Shown: positions 51,291 through 60,967, numbered from the stretch's first letter. The stretch: 64,000 nucleotides of DNA from Pseudomonadota bacterium (GCA_021845505.1 JAJZVU010000009.1:1-64000); one strand, 5' to 3'. Notes: generated by a model from the sequence alone, not told the origin. Numbers and translations: made by a program.

Positions 51291-51779
51291 ATGAAACTCG
51301 CAAGGGCCGCCGGATTCACCATGATCGAGCTGATGGTCGTGCTCGCGATCGCCGCCGTCGTGCTGCTGGTCGCGCTGCCCGACCTGCGGCCGCAGGTCGC
51401 CGCCGCCAAGGCCAGGTCGGTGGCCAGCGGCATGGCCGACGCGCTGCAGTACGCCCGCCAGTACGCGCTGAACACCTCCAACCTGGTCACCTTCACCCCC
51501 AGCGGATGCGGCTACAGCGTGGCCACCGCGAGCGGAACCCAGCTGCTCAGCCAGTCGTCGTCGGCAGGCAGCGGGGTGAGTTGCCAGCCGCTGGCCAACG
51601 CCGTGTCCTTCCTGGGCGACGGCTCGGTGTCGCTGTGCACCCAGGGAGCCAGCGGGCTGACCTGCAGTCCGGCGTCGGCGGCGAGTTCGCCGCTCGCTCC
51701 GGCGGTGGTCAGCGGTGGCGGCAGCAGCTTCACGATTTCGCTGAGTTCCGGCGGCCTGATCTCGACCAACCCGTCATGA
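51291..51779 (+). CDS. fimT: Minor pilin FimT/GspH-like
   Basis: This is a 162-residue prepilin. The type III signal is GFTMIELMVVLAIAAVVLLV, with cleavage after Gly and Phe at position +1 and Glu at +5. The rest is a Ser/Gly-rich globular domain with three or more Cys. Such minor pilins prime assembly of type IV pili. It is the first gene of fimT-pilV-pilW-pilX-pilY1 and overlaps pilV by four bases. Earlier in-frame codons from 51252 give no extra conserved sequence. Confidence 0.9.
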   Translation: MKLARAAGFTMIELMVVLAIAAVVLLVALPDLRPQVAAAKARSVASGMADALQYARQYALNTSNLVTFTPSGCGYSVATASGTQLLSQSSSAGSGVSCQPLANAVSFLGDGSVSLCTQGASGLTCSPASAASSPLAPAVVSGGGSSFTISLSSGGLISTNPS

Positions 51780-52255
51780 AGCCCGCGCGCGTCCTGCCGC
51801 CGCGCCTGCAGCGCGGATTGACCCTGCTGGAGGTGCTGGTCGCGATGCTGCTGTTCCTGGCCGCCGCCAGCGGCCTGGTGCTGCTGATCAACCAGTCCTA
51901 CATCGCCGACGCGCAGGCGCTGCGCAGCTTCGCGGCGACCACCACCGCGCAGAGCCTGCTGGCCACGGTGGAGGGCAATCCCTCGGTGCTGGGCTCGCTC
52001 GACGGCCTCAGCCTGAGCGCCAGCAACCCCGGCGGCGGCAGCGGCACGCCGACCGCGATCGCCGACTGGTGGACCGGCCAGGTCGCGGCCTACCCCGACC
52101 TGTTGTCGCTGGCGGTGACCACCTACCCGTCCGGGGGCACCGGCCACGGCACCTGCAGCGCCGGCTCGCCGTGCCAGCTCAGCGCCGTGGTCACCGTGCG
52201 CTCGGCCTTCGGCGGCAGCATCCAGCACACCTTCATCCTGCAGGACGGGTTCTGA
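51776..52255 (+). CDS. pilV: Type IV pilus modification protein PilV
   Basis: This is a 159-residue minor pilin. The prepilin signal is RGLTLLEVLVAMLLFLAAASGLV, with Gly before the cleaved bond and Glu at +5. The globular part contains a Cys pair (GTCSAGSPCQLSAVVTVR). Its ATG overlaps the fimT stop (ATGA). It acts in the periplasm as part of the pilus-initiating minor pilin complex. Confidence 0.9.
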   Translation: MKPARVLPPRLQRGLTLLEVLVAMLLFLAAASGLVLLINQSYIADAQALRSFAATTTAQSLLATVEGNPSVLGSLDGLSLSASNPGGGSGTPTAIADWWTGQVAAYPDLLSLAVTTYPSGGTGHGTCSAGSPCQLSAVVTVRSAFGGSIQHTFILQDGF

Positions 52256-52256
52256 C

Positions 52257-53468
52257 ATGCGCCGACCGCTCGTGCCCATCCCGCATGGCGCGCCGCGCGC
52301 GCGCGGCTTCACCCTGGTGGAGCTGCTGGTCGCGCTGGCGCTGGCGACCATGCTCGGGCTGGTGATCTTCCTGTCCTTCGGCAGCCTGGAATCCAACGGG
52401 ATCCGCGCCAGCGACTCCGCGCAGCTGCAGAGCAATGCCCGGATCGGGATGACCCTGCTCGCCGATGACCTGTCGCGCGCCGGGTTCATGCTCTACGGCC
52501 CGTCGGGGCAAAGCCGCTGTGCCCGGCTGCTGACCTACAACAGCCAGCTGTCGAACCAGATGACCAGCCAATGGCCGGTGTCCAGCGTCGTGCAGACCAG
52601 CAGCGGCGCGCTGCCGGGGACGACCGGCCTGAGCTTCGGCTACGCCAACCCGGGAGGCGCGGCCACCGACGCGATCACCGTGGCCTACGCGGCCGACTTC
52701 GGGCTGTCGAGCCCGGCTGCCGGGGGCGGCGTGCGGGTGGTCAAGGCCACCAACGGCACGCTGAGCAATGCCTCGCTGTTCGTCGCCAACACCGCGGGCT
52801 TCCATGTCGGCGACATCGACATGGTCGTGCTGCCGTCACGCAGCGTGTGCATACGCTTCCAGGTCACCCAGACCGGGGGCGGCGGTGCCGGCAACATCGT
52901 CCACAACTCCGGCGCCAACACCTCGCTGATCAATCCGCCGAACGGATTCAACGGCGTGTCCAGCCTGGCCAATCCGGCGCTCACCCCGGCGCTGAGCACC
53001 GCCGACCTGGCGCAGGCCTACGTGGAGGACTTCGGCTCCACCGCGGGGCCCAACGGCCCGCTGACGGTGACCTACAGCATCCGCCCGGATCCTGCCTCGC
53101 CGGGCACGCCGGACCTGCGGCGCACCGTCGTCGACGCCCTCGGCACGGTGGTCAGCGACACCACGGTGGCGCACAACGTGGTGCTGCTGCACGCGCTGTT
53201 CGCGCCGCTGGTCAACGGCCAGCTGCAAGCCTTCGTCCCGTGGTCCGGGACTTCGACGAGCATTGTCAGCAACAACCAGCAGAACCAGGTGGGCGCGGTC
53301 GAGTTCGCCTACGTGGTGCGCAGGCCCAACACCGCCGGGCGCACCGGCAACCCGACGAGCCTGAAGGTGCTCGACGAGACCTACACCCCGCCTGCCGGGA
53401 ACGCCTACCAGTACCAGGTGTTCAGCCAGGTGGTCTATCTGCGCAACGTGGCGTGGAACCAATCATGA
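52257..53468 (+). CDS. pilW: Minor pilin PilW
   Basis: This is a 403-residue prepilin with the signal RGFTLVELLVALALATMLGL. It is longer than many PilW proteins (about 250-350), with a large Gly/Asn/Thr-rich globular region including QSNARIGMTLLADDLSRAGF, the segment conserved in PilW. It starts one base after the pilV stop and overlaps pilX by four bases. Confidence 0.88.
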   Translation: MRRPLVPIPHGAPRARGFTLVELLVALALATMLGLVIFLSFGSLESNGIRASDSAQLQSNARIGMTLLADDLSRAGFMLYGPSGQSRCARLLTYNSQLSNQMTSQWPVSSVVQTSSGALPGTTGLSFGYANPGGAATDAITVAYAADFGLSSPAAGGGVRVVKATNGTLSNASLFVANTAGFHVGDIDMVVLPSRSVCIRFQVTQTGGGGAGNIVHNSGANTSLINPPNGFNGVSSLANPALTPALSTADLAQAYVEDFGSTAGPNGPLTVTYSIRPDPASPGTPDLRRTVVDALGTVVSDTTVAHNVVLLHALFAPLVNGQLQAFVPWSGTSTSIVSNNQQNQVGAVEFAYVVRRPNTAGRTGNPTSLKVLDETYTPPAGNAYQYQVFSQVVYLRNVAWNQS

Positions 53469-54013
53469 AGTCCAGGCGAAACCAGGGCGGCGCGGTGCTG
53501 CTGGTGGTGGTGGCGCTGTTCCTGATCATCCTGCCGCTGGCGTTGCTGGCGATCTACGGGCGCACGCTGCAGAACGACACCTTCTCCGGCTCGTACCTGT
53601 GGCGCGCGCAGGCGCGCGACGCGGCCAACCAGGCGATGGCCACGCTGCGCTCGAATATCGCGCAAAGCATCGGCACCTACGGCCTGCTGGAATACCAGGA
53701 GTCGCCGCCCGCGTGGTACGTGGCCACGACCACCCACGTGCAGCCTGCCTCGGCCAGTTTCTGGAGCAGTTGCGCGAACGACGACCTGTGCCAGTCCACC
53801 ACCGTCAGCCTGAACAACGCAAGCGGGCGCAAGAGCTTCCAGGTGCTGCAGCTGGTCACCCCCACCGGGGTGATCGACGACACCCTGTGCAACCCGGGCT
53901 ACGTCGCGGTGTTCTACAACGTGTGGGTGCAGGCCACCGCCAGCGCCAACCCGGCTGCGGGTTCGGCGACCACGCAGGCGGTCTACCGCGCCTGCATCCT
54001 GCAGTCGGGCTGA
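53465..54013 (+). CDS. pilX: Minor pilin PilX
   Basis: The 182-residue protein starts with a short basic leader and hydrophobic helix (QGGAVLLVVVALFLIILPLAL). PilX-type prepilins often lack the +5 Glu, as here. The following YLWRAQARDAANQAMATLRS is a typical PilX helix continuation. Four Cys in the C-terminal half may form disulfides. The start overlaps the pilW stop (ATGA) and pilY1 follows after 16 bases. Confidence 0.88.
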   Translation: MKSRRNQGGAVLLVVVALFLIILPLALLAIYGRTLQNDTFSGSYLWRAQARDAANQAMATLRSNIAQSIGTYGLLEYQESPPAWYVATTTHVQPASASFWSSCANDDLCQSTTVSLNNASGRKSFQVLQLVTPTGVIDDTLCNPGYVAVFYNVWVQATASANPAAGSATTQAVYRACILQSG

Positions 54014-54029
54014 TTCCGGGGAGCGCACG

Positions 54030-57000
54030 ATGAACAAGACGCAACGCATCGCGCGGGCTTCGGCGCTGGCCGCCGGTTGCCTGGGCCTGCTGCTGCAACC
54101 GTGGTCGCTGCCCGCGGCGGCCGCCGCCAGCAGCGCCTCGGCGCGCCCGCAGGTGGTGATCGCCATCGGCAATTCGGAGTCGATGGACGGCGACCTCGGC
54201 GGCGCGATCATGACCGGCTCGGGCCACCTGCCCGACAGCCTGCAAAGCCTGTACGACACCAGCTCGCCGCAGGACTACACGGTGCCCAGCGGGTTCCAGC
54301 CGCCGCTGACCCCGACGCAGACCGCGTCGGCGCCCTACACGGTGTCGAGCAACGGCGTGCTCTACGACAACAGCGCGAGCCGGCTCAACGTCGCCAAGGC
54401 CGGCATCGGCAGCGTGCTCGGCACGTACCTGAAGAGCATGGACTTCGCGCTCGAGGACTACCAGACCTCGGGGCTCTCGCTCGACACCACGCTGGTCTAC
54501 TACATGTCGCCGGCGAACGGATTCCAGTTCGCCGACCAGCTGCCCGTCAACGGCTTCACCAGCTACTCCGCCTACCAGGCCTTTGTCGGCAAGCCGGCCA
54601 ACTCCGGCGCCAGCCCCGCGGCCACGCGCTGGGTGCTCAACCCCTGCCACGACTACGCCAGCGCCTCGTCGGATGTGGACACGTATTGCGGGGACATCGA
54701 CGCCACCGGGGTCTTTCCCAACGGCGCGCTGAGCGGCAGCACCTACATGCAGATCGCCGCTTCCAGCGACGACCCCGACATCAACGACGTGCTGTACGCC
54801 CAGGGCGTCGACCCGCTGTCGCTGGACTATGCCGGCGCCTACGCGATGAATGCCCATACCTACGCGGTGCTCGGCCCGATCACCGCCAGCAAGACCCCCT
54901 ACACCTATTTTTCGCTCAGCGGCTACGAGACCGGCCAGGTCGCGGTGGGCTACTACGGCTACACCGACTACTACTCGAGCGCGACCGTGCCGACCAACGC
55001 CGGCTACGTCGCCTACACGCCGCAGGTGATGTACGCCCAGCGCGGCTTCGGCTACGCCGCCGGCCAGAGCGCCACCGGCGGCCACACCGTGGTGGCCATG
55101 ACCAGCAACCTCGACAGCCTGACCCCCGGCTCGTCGACCTTCGCCTCCACGCTGAGCGCGGACCAGGCCTTGTTCACCAGCGCGCTCGCTCCCGAGACGA
55201 ACAACCCGTCGAGCAGCGAGATCAAGGCCGCGGCGGGCCAGGCTGCCACCGCCGGGCTGCTGCAGGGCGCCGGCAGCGTGCTGTCGTCGCTGACCCCTTC
55301 GTGCAGCGGCCAGTACGTGATCCTGGTCACCGACGGCTTGCCGACCTTGGACCTGAAGGGCCGCGCCTGGCCTCCGCTGGGCAGCGCCGCCGGCCAGGGA
55401 TACGGCGTCACCGCGGCGTTCTACGGCGTCGGCGGCAACTCCACCTACGGCATTGTCGACGACTCGGCCAACCTGCCGTCCGGCCAGGTGCAGGGCGCGC
55501 TCGACACCGCCAACACCAACGACCAGGCTCTGGCGGACACCATCACCGCCATCCAGGCGCTGGCCAGCAAGGGCATCAAGACCTATGTCATCGGGCTGGG
55601 CGCCGGGGTCGACGCCAGCACCAACCCGGCTGCCAACTACGCGCTCAACGCCATGGCCATCGCCGGCGGCACGCTGCACGAGTACCCGGCCAACGACGTG
55701 GCCACGTTCAACTCGGCGCTGAGCGCCATCGCGGCGACGATCTACGGCGACGTCATCGCCTCGGCGCCGGCCGTCCCCGGCTATGTGCAGAACGGCACGC
55801 TGGCCTACGTGCTGGGCTCGAACAACCAGTACGGCAGCGAGCACGGCCTGTTCGACGCCTTCAGCACCGATGCCAATGGCAACGTGTCGAGCAGCCCGGT
55901 CTGGCAACTGCAGATGACCCAGGCGCAGCGCCAGGTGGCGCTGTACACCGACGGCGGCAACGGCACCGCGGTGTCGCTGCTCAGCGGCCAGCCGGCCAGC
56001 GCCTTCGGCAGCCCGAGCAGCCCCAGCGCGCAGACCATCATCGGCTACACCATCAACCCCGACTACGGCAGCGGGGCCTACCTGGCCGGGCGCTCGAGCA
56101 GCAGCTTCCTGGGCACCATCACCTCGCAGGCCGACAAGCCGGTGATCCTGGGCACGCCGAACAACCCGTATTTCATCGGCAGCACGAGCTACCGTACCTT
56201 CGCGCAGACCAATGCCGGCCGCCAGCCGCTGGTGCTGTTCACCAGCAACGACGGATTCCTCTACGCGATCTCGTCGAGCAGCACCGCCGGAACGCTGCAA
56301 TGGGCGTGGATGCCCTCGGTGCTGCTGCCGCAGTTGCAGAACTACACGGGCTTCCAGCAGACCCAGCCGATGAACGGCGGCCTGCGCACGGTCGACAGCG
56401 CCGACTCCAGCGGCAACTGGGCGACCTACGTGGTCGGCACCGCGCAGAGCGGCGCGCTGCACTACGACCTGCAGCTCACCGGCTGCAGCGCGTCCACGAC
56501 GCCGGGCGTTCCCACCAGCTGCACGCCGCAGATCGGCAAGGTGTGGTTCGACCAGCAAGCCGGCGCCACCTCTGCGCCGCAGGTCGCGCCGCAGGCGCCG
56601 CAGATCTGGTGGGATTCCGGCGACGTCGCCTACGCCTACTACTTCACGACCACCGGCAGCGGTTCCAGCGCGACGTCCTATCTCCATGTGATGCGGCTGT
56701 ACGACGGCGCCACCAGCAGCTACCCGGTGAGCTTCACGCCGTCGTCGACCGCGTACGTCAACGTGTCCTCCGGGCAGCTGTACGTCGGAGACAGCGCGGG
56801 CAACGTGTGGGGCTTCGACGTCACCACGGGCAGCAGCGTCGCGTCCCTCAGCGCCAAGTCCATCGTCGCGACCGTGCAGCAGGTGGGAACCGAGCCCAAC
56901 GCGTCCACCGCCGGGGCCGTGCGCTACCTGGGCGAGGCGCAGACTTCCACCGGCATCTACCTGTGGGCGACCAACGACCATCAGGTGAGCGTGTTCAAGT

Positions 57001-57554
57001 TCACCGGCGGCGCCGTCTCGACGACCGCCAGCAGCGGCTGGACGCCCTGGTGGTGGTCGTCGACCGCCGGCTCGGGCGCCGCCAGCGTCACCACCAACAG
57101 CAACGGCACGACCACCGCCACGATGGTCGACACCACCAGCAACCCGGGGGTCGGCTCGACCGCCGCGCCGTACTGGCTCGACTCGGGCAGCCTTGTCACC
57201 GACGCGTCCAAGGTCGAGGCCTCCACGCTGATCGTGCCGGTCAGCGTGAGTTCGGCCTCCTCGTGCTCGCTGAGCAGCGCGCAGTACGACTTCTTCGACC
57301 TGGCCGGAGGGACCTTCCCGCAGAAGAAGTTCTACGACCTGAACAAGAACTACCTCACCAGCAACCCGGTGATCGGCCTCGGCACCGCCTACTCGCCGGA
57401 GATCTCCCAGGACGCCGGCGGCTCGGCGCTGGTCTACGGCACCGCGGCGCAGAACCAGCAGGGCAAGATCGGCTTCCAGGTCGCCGCCACCAGCGGGCTG
57501 CACGTCGGCCCCGGGGTCGTGGGCTGGCAGCCCTTGTGGATGACCCAGCCCTGA
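54030..57554 (+). CDS. pilY1: PilY1-like pilus-tip/adhesin protein
   Basis: This is a 1174-residue secreted protein with signal peptide (residues about 1-31, ending PAAAAA). Residues about 38-560 form a von Willebrand A-like region (VVIAIGNSESM, then QYVILVTDGLPTLD and TYVIGLGAGVDAS), and about 600-1100 a beta-propeller typical of PilY1 C-terminal domains (LVLFTSNDGFLYAISSSSTA, TYVVGTAQSGALHYDLQL, YDGATSSYPVSF). The metal-ion motif D-x-S-x-S is replaced by GNSES, so the MIDAS site lacks its first Asp. PilY1 links minor pilins to the pilus tip and can be an adhesin or mechanosensor. High Ser/Thr/Gly content is typical. Confidence 0.9.
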   Translation: MNKTQRIARASALAAGCLGLLLQPWSLPAAAAASSASARPQVVIAIGNSESMDGDLGGAIMTGSGHLPDSLQSLYDTSSPQDYTVPSGFQPPLTPTQTASAPYTVSSNGVLYDNSASRLNVAKAGIGSVLGTYLKSMDFALEDYQTSGLSLDTTLVYYMSPANGFQFADQLPVNGFTSYSAYQAFVGKPANSGASPAATRWVLNPCHDYASASSDVDTYCGDIDATGVFPNGALSGSTYMQIAASSDDPDINDVLYAQGVDPLSLDYAGAYAMNAHTYAVLGPITASKTPYTYFSLSGYETGQVAVGYYGYTDYYSSATVPTNAGYVAYTPQVMYAQRGFGYAAGQSATGGHTVVAMTSNLDSLTPGSSTFASTLSADQALFTSALAPETNNPSSSEIKAAAGQAATAGLLQGAGSVLSSLTPSCSGQYVILVTDGLPTLDLKGRAWPPLGSAAGQGYGVTAAFYGVGGNSTYGIVDDSANLPSGQVQGALDTANTNDQALADTITAIQALASKGIKTYVIGLGAGVDASTNPAANYALNAMAIAGGTLHEYPANDVATFNSALSAIAATIYGDVIASAPAVPGYVQNGTLAYVLGSNNQYGSEHGLFDAFSTDANGNVSSSPVWQLQMTQAQRQVALYTDGGNGTAVSLLSGQPASAFGSPSSPSAQTIIGYTINPDYGSGAYLAGRSSSSFLGTITSQADKPVILGTPNNPYFIGSTSYRTFAQTNAGRQPLVLFTSNDGFLYAISSSSTAGTLQWAWMPSVLLPQLQNYTGFQQTQPMNGGLRTVDSADSSGNWATYVVGTAQSGALHYDLQLTGCSASTTPGVPTSCTPQIGKVWFDQQAGATSAPQVAPQAPQIWWDSGDVAYAYYFTTTGSGSSATSYLHVMRLYDGATSSYPVSFTPSSTAYVNVSSGQLYVGDSAGNVWGFDVTTGSSVASLSAKSIVATVQQVGTEPNASTAGAVRYLGEAQTSTGIYLWATNDHQVSVFKFTGGAVSTTASSGWTPWWWSSTAGSGAASVTTNSNGTTTATMVDTTSNPGVGSTAAPYWLDSGSLVTDASKVEASTLIVPVSVSSASSCSLSSAQYDFFDLAGGTFPQKKFYDLNKNYLTSNPVIGLGTAYSPEISQDAGGSALVYGTAAQNQQGKIGFQVAATSGLHVGPGVVGWQPLWMTQP

Positions 57555-57616
57555 TCGCGGCCCGCGCGGCAGTCCACCCGCGCGAGCCGGCCGGGCCGGC
57601 GGCGCGGGCGTTTACG

Positions 57617-58657
57617 ATGGCCGGCATGCCTGCCCGACCCCACGACCCCGGCGCGCCGGCGCTGGTCACCGGCGCCAGCGGTTTCATCGGCCGCCACCTC
57701 GCGCTGCGGCTGCTGCGCCAGGGCAGCGCGCCGCGGCTGCTGGTGCGCGACCCCGCGCGCCTCGACCGCGAACTGCGCGCCGGCGCCGAGGTGGTGCAGG
57801 GCGACCTGCTGCAGCCCGACAGCCTGCGCGCCGCGGTGCGCGGCTGCGGCGCGGTGTTCCATTGCGCGGGCAATGTCGCCACCTGGGAGCGCTGGGAGTC
57901 GTATCGGCGCGCCAATGTCGACGGGGTGTCCAACCTGCTGCGGGCCATCGCCGACGCCGCTGCGGCCGGCGGCGCGTTGCCGCGACGCTGGGTGCACCTT
58001 TCCAGTGTCGACGTCTACGGCTACCCGCGCCGGCCCAGCGCCGAGGACGCGCGCTGCGACGGCGGCGGCTTCGGCTACGGCCGCAGCAAGGCGCAGGGCG
58101 AGGCGCTGCTGCGCCACGAGGCCGCGCGCATCGGCCTGTCGTGGTGCGTGCTGCGGCCGACCAACGTGATGGGGCCGCACAGTCCGTTCATCGAGCGCAT
58201 CGGCGACGAACTGCGCGCAGGACTGATGCTGCGCGTCGACCGCGGCCGCGCCGACTGCGGCTTCCTGTATGTCGACAACCTGGTCGATTGCATGCTGTGG
58301 GCGCGGCACGCGCCGCAGGCGCATGCCGCCTGCTTCAACGTGCGCGACCCGGTGCAGGTCAGCTGGCGGCGCTTCCTCGACGACCTGCGCGAGGGCATCG
58401 GCGGGCGCGGCAGGCTGCTCGACCTGCCGTTCCCGCTGGCCGACTCGGCCGCCCACCTGCTGCAGGGCGGCCACCGGCTGCTGCGGCTGCGCGGCGAACC
58501 GCTGCTGCACCCGCTGCTGGTGCGCATGTTCGGGCGCACCTGCGGCCACGACCTGCACCGCCTGCAGCAGGCCGGCGCACCGCTGGGCGCGGTGCCCTAT
58601 GCCAGCGCGATGCAGCGTTCGGTGCAGTGGTACCTGCGGTCGCGCGCGGCCGGCTGA
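57617..58657 (+). CDS. NAD-dependent epimerase/dehydratase (extended SDR)
   Basis: From ATG 57617 the protein has 346 residues; an ATG three codons later is possible. It shows ALVTGASGFIGRHLALRLL for NAD(P) binding, VFHCAGNVATWERWESY and the catalytic FGYGRSKAQGEALL (YxxxK), followed by LRPTNVMGPHSP. It resembles the 3-beta-hydroxysteroid dehydrogenase/isomerase and sugar-epimerase groups. The substrate cannot be assigned. It follows pilY1 after 62 bases but its function appears unrelated to pili. It converges on the APC permease. Confidence 0.88.
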   Translation: MAGMPARPHDPGAPALVTGASGFIGRHLALRLLRQGSAPRLLVRDPARLDRELRAGAEVVQGDLLQPDSLRAAVRGCGAVFHCAGNVATWERWESYRRANVDGVSNLLRAIADAAAAGGALPRRWVHLSSVDVYGYPRRPSAEDARCDGGGFGYGRSKAQGEALLRHEAARIGLSWCVLRPTNVMGPHSPFIERIGDELRAGLMLRVDRGRADCGFLYVDNLVDCMLWARHAPQAHAACFNVRDPVQVSWRRFLDDLREGIGGRGRLLDLPFPLADSAAHLLQGGHRLLRLRGEPLLHPLLVRMFGRTCGHDLHRLQQAGAPLGAVPYASAMQRSVQWYLRSRAAG

Positions 58658-58663
58658 TCCGGC

Positions 58664-60316
58664 CTACTCGATCGCCCCGGCCGCCATGCGCTCGGGGTCG
58701 GAGGCCTGGATCACCGCCTTGGCTTCCTGCGGGTCGGGCAGGCCGCTTTGGACCGCCATCCACATCACCCCCAGGCTGAGCAGCGCCACGAGCACCATCC
58801 CGGTGTAGAAGCCGTACAGCCCGACGCCGCCGATCACCGCGTCGTTCGGGCCGAAATGGGTGATCGCCCACATGCCGAGGAAGTAGGGGAACAGCCACCA
58901 CGCCCCGCCCCACTGCAGCTGCGCCATCTTGCCCGACACCGCCTGCGAGATGGTGTACAGGATGAAGATCACCAGCAGCGCGCCGAACAGGAAGTCGTCG
59001 GTGGCCCTGCCGGACCAGTAGATGATGAAATTGGAAATGATGAAGGCCAGCGGCGCCCACAGGCCGGCGCCCTGCAGCGTGAACGGACGCTTGAAGTCCG
59101 ACAGCGGCATGGTGCGCCGCAGGGTCATCAACGCGACCGGGCCGACACCGTAGCCCAGCACGGTGGCCGACGAGATGAAGGTGACGATCTTCTGCCACGA
59201 CGGGAACGGCAGGAAGAACAACAGGCCGACGATCCAGGTCACCCACAGCCCGGCGGCCGGCACCCCGCGCTTGTTCAGCGTGGCCAGCCACGGGAACGAC
59301 AGCCCGCCGCGGCCGGTGGCGTAGACCACCCGCGCGGTCGTGCCGCCGTACACCAGCCCGGTGCCCGCCGGCGACACCACCGCGTCGATGTACAGCAGTA
59401 CCGCCAGCCAGCTCATTCCGACCAGCATCGCCAGCCCGGCGAAGGGGCCCGCCGAGCCGGCGAAGTGCAGCTTGGCCCAGCCGTTGACCAGCGCCGACGG
59501 GCTGACCGCGCCGACGAAGGCCACTTCCAGTCCGATGAACAGCACCGCCGAGATGAGCACCGAGCCGACGATGGCGATCGGCAGGTCGCGCTGCGGCCGG
59601 CTGGCCTCGCCCGACAGCTCGACGGCCTGCCGAAAGCCCAGGAAGCTGAACACGATGCCCGAGGCGGCCACCGCTCCGACCACCCCCTGCACACCCATCG
59701 GCGCGAAGCCGCTGGAGCTGAAGTTCGAGCCGTGGAAGGCCACCGCCAGCAGCACCAGCACGGTCAGCGCCGGGACGATGAGCTTCCAGACCATCACGGT
59801 GTTGCCCACGCGCAGCAGCACCTTGACCCCGAGGGCGTTGATGACCACGAACAAGCCCAGCAGCACCACGCTGATGACAAAGCCGATCGGAGTCAAAAGG
59901 TGGCTGTGGGTATGCACCATGCCCGGCAGGTAGTTGTTGGCGTAGGTGACCACCGCCAGCACCTCGGCCGGAGCCACGGTCACGTAGCCCAGGAACACCA
60001 CCCAGCTCATCACCGCGGCCATCAGGCTGCCGTGGCTGAGCTTGGGGAAGGTGATCACCGCGCCCATGCCGGGGAACGCGGTGGTCAGCTCGGCGTTGAC
60101 AAAGGCCAGCAGCAGGATGGCCACCGCGCCGATGACCCAGGAGAACACGCTCGCCGGCCCGGCCTGCTGCGCCGCGTTCAGCGGAGCGAACAGCCAGCCC
60201 GAGCCGACGATCGCGGTCAGGCTGGCGAACAGCAGGCTCCAGATTCCTGCCACCTTGCGGATGTGATGGGGGTTGTCCGACGGGGTCGCCGTCGAGGGGG
60301 CTTGAACGCTGGCCAT
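58664..60316 (-). CDS. APC-family amino acid/amine permease
   Basis: This is a 550-residue inner-membrane transporter with 12 to 14 membrane segments. The N-terminal block ASLTAIVGSGWLFAPLNAAQ contains the Gly-rich unwound first helix of the APC fold, and VFSFLGFRQAVELSGEASRP is the conserved helix 6 and loop. It belongs to the LeuT-like amino acid/polyamine/organocation superfamily, with unknown substrate. Its promoter region has GTGAAATTTCAC and a repeated GCGTGAAA element, suggesting control by a specific regulator. Confidence 0.92.
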   Translation of the reverse strand: MASVQAPSTATPSDNPHHIRKVAGIWSLLFASLTAIVGSGWLFAPLNAAQQAGPASVFSWVIGAVAILLLAFVNAELTTAFPGMGAVITFPKLSHGSLMAAVMSWVVFLGYVTVAPAEVLAVVTYANNYLPGMVHTHSHLLTPIGFVISVVLLGLFVVINALGVKVLLRVGNTVMVWKLIVPALTVLVLLAVAFHGSNFSSSGFAPMGVQGVVGAVAASGIVFSFLGFRQAVELSGEASRPQRDLPIAIVGSVLISAVLFIGLEVAFVGAVSPSALVNGWAKLHFAGSAGPFAGLAMLVGMSWLAVLLYIDAVVSPAGTGLVYGGTTARVVYATGRGGLSFPWLATLNKRGVPAAGLWVTWIVGLLFFLPFPSWQKIVTFISSATVLGYGVGPVALMTLRRTMPLSDFKRPFTLQGAGLWAPLAFIISNFIIYWSGRATDDFLFGALLVIFILYTISQAVSGKMAQLQWGGAWWLFPYFLGMWAITHFGPNDAVIGGVGLYGFYTGMVLVALLSLGVMWMAVQSGLPDPQEAKAVIQASDPERMAAGAIE

Positions 60317-60385
60317 GAAGGTCTCCTGGTGGGATGTCCGGCTCGCCGAGGTCGCGAGCTCCAGTTGGTTCTGGCTACGTTCTAG

Positions 60386-60414
60386 CGTGAAATTTCACCG
60401 TTTGGCGTGAAAAA
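60386..60414. promoter_or_regulatory. Operator-like sites upstream of the APC permease
   Basis: A perfect 12-base palindrome GTGAAATTTCAC (60387-60398) and a third half-site GTGAAA (60407-60412) placed so that GCGTGAAA recurs exactly 20 bases apart (two helical turns). They lie 70 to 100 bases upstream of the permease ATG, a position fit for a repressor or activator. Confidence 0.5.
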
Positions 60415-60431
60415 GTGTTGCCGAATGTGCA

Positions 60432-60962
60432 TTATTCGGTCATTGTCAGCAGGCTCCGACGTTCCCGCAGCGCCTCTCCCAGAGCCGCGATCGCCCCGTC
60501 CAGAGCGCCTGGATCGTTGTCGCCGCGAGCCGACTCGCGCAGTCGCAGCGCGTGCAGCGCCAGGCCCTCGTCGGCCTGCACCAACCGCGGCAGGAAGTCG
60601 CGCTCGCTGCGGTGCCTGCGCCAGGTGGAATCGTTCTCCGGCACCGGAAGGTGGCGCACCAGCGCCTCGGCCTGCTCGATGTCGCGCACCCGCGACTCGA
60701 TGTCGCGGATGCGCGCGCGCTCGGCCGCGCCGGGGAAGGGCTGTTCGCGGCTGGGTGCCGCGATCGCACGGCGCAGCGCCGAGGCGCGCGCCTCCAGCGC
60801 GGCGCGCGCCTCGGCGAGCAGGCCGCAGACCCCGTTGCGCACCAGCAGGTCGTCGGCACGATCCTTGTTTTCCTGGCGGTAGGCGTTGTAGCCCCAGCCG
60901 GTGTACCGGTTGACCAGCAGGGCCTTCAGCGCCCCGGCGTCGTCGATGGGATTGCCCTGCAT
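60432..60962 (-). CDS. Hypothetical helical protein next to SPFH gene, 176 residues
   Basis: The ATG at 60962 has AAGGAG eight bases upstream. The GTG at 60971, overlapping the SPFH stop, has no room for a ribosome-binding site. The protein is rich in Glu, Arg and Ala (EARAALEARASALRRAI, AERARIRDIESRVRDIEQAE) and probably mostly helical or coiled coil, without signal or membrane segments. I do not recognise a family. Its tight linkage to the SPFH gene suggests a partner of that membrane-scaffold protein. Confidence 0.8.
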   Translation of the reverse strand: MQGNPIDDAGALKALLVNRYTGWGYNAYRQENKDRADDLLVRNGVCGLLAEARAALEARASALRRAIAAPSREQPFPGAAERARIRDIESRVRDIEQAEALVRHLPVPENDSTWRRHRSERDFLPRLVQADEGLALHALRLRESARGDNDPGALDGAIAALGEALRERRSLLTMTE

Positions 60963-60967
60963 CGCGT

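Noticed and set aside
54077-58657. A 1526-codon open frame covering pilY1 and the following epimerase gene
   Set aside because: Only its last part (from 57617) has protein character. The rest is the out-of-frame shadow of pilY1.
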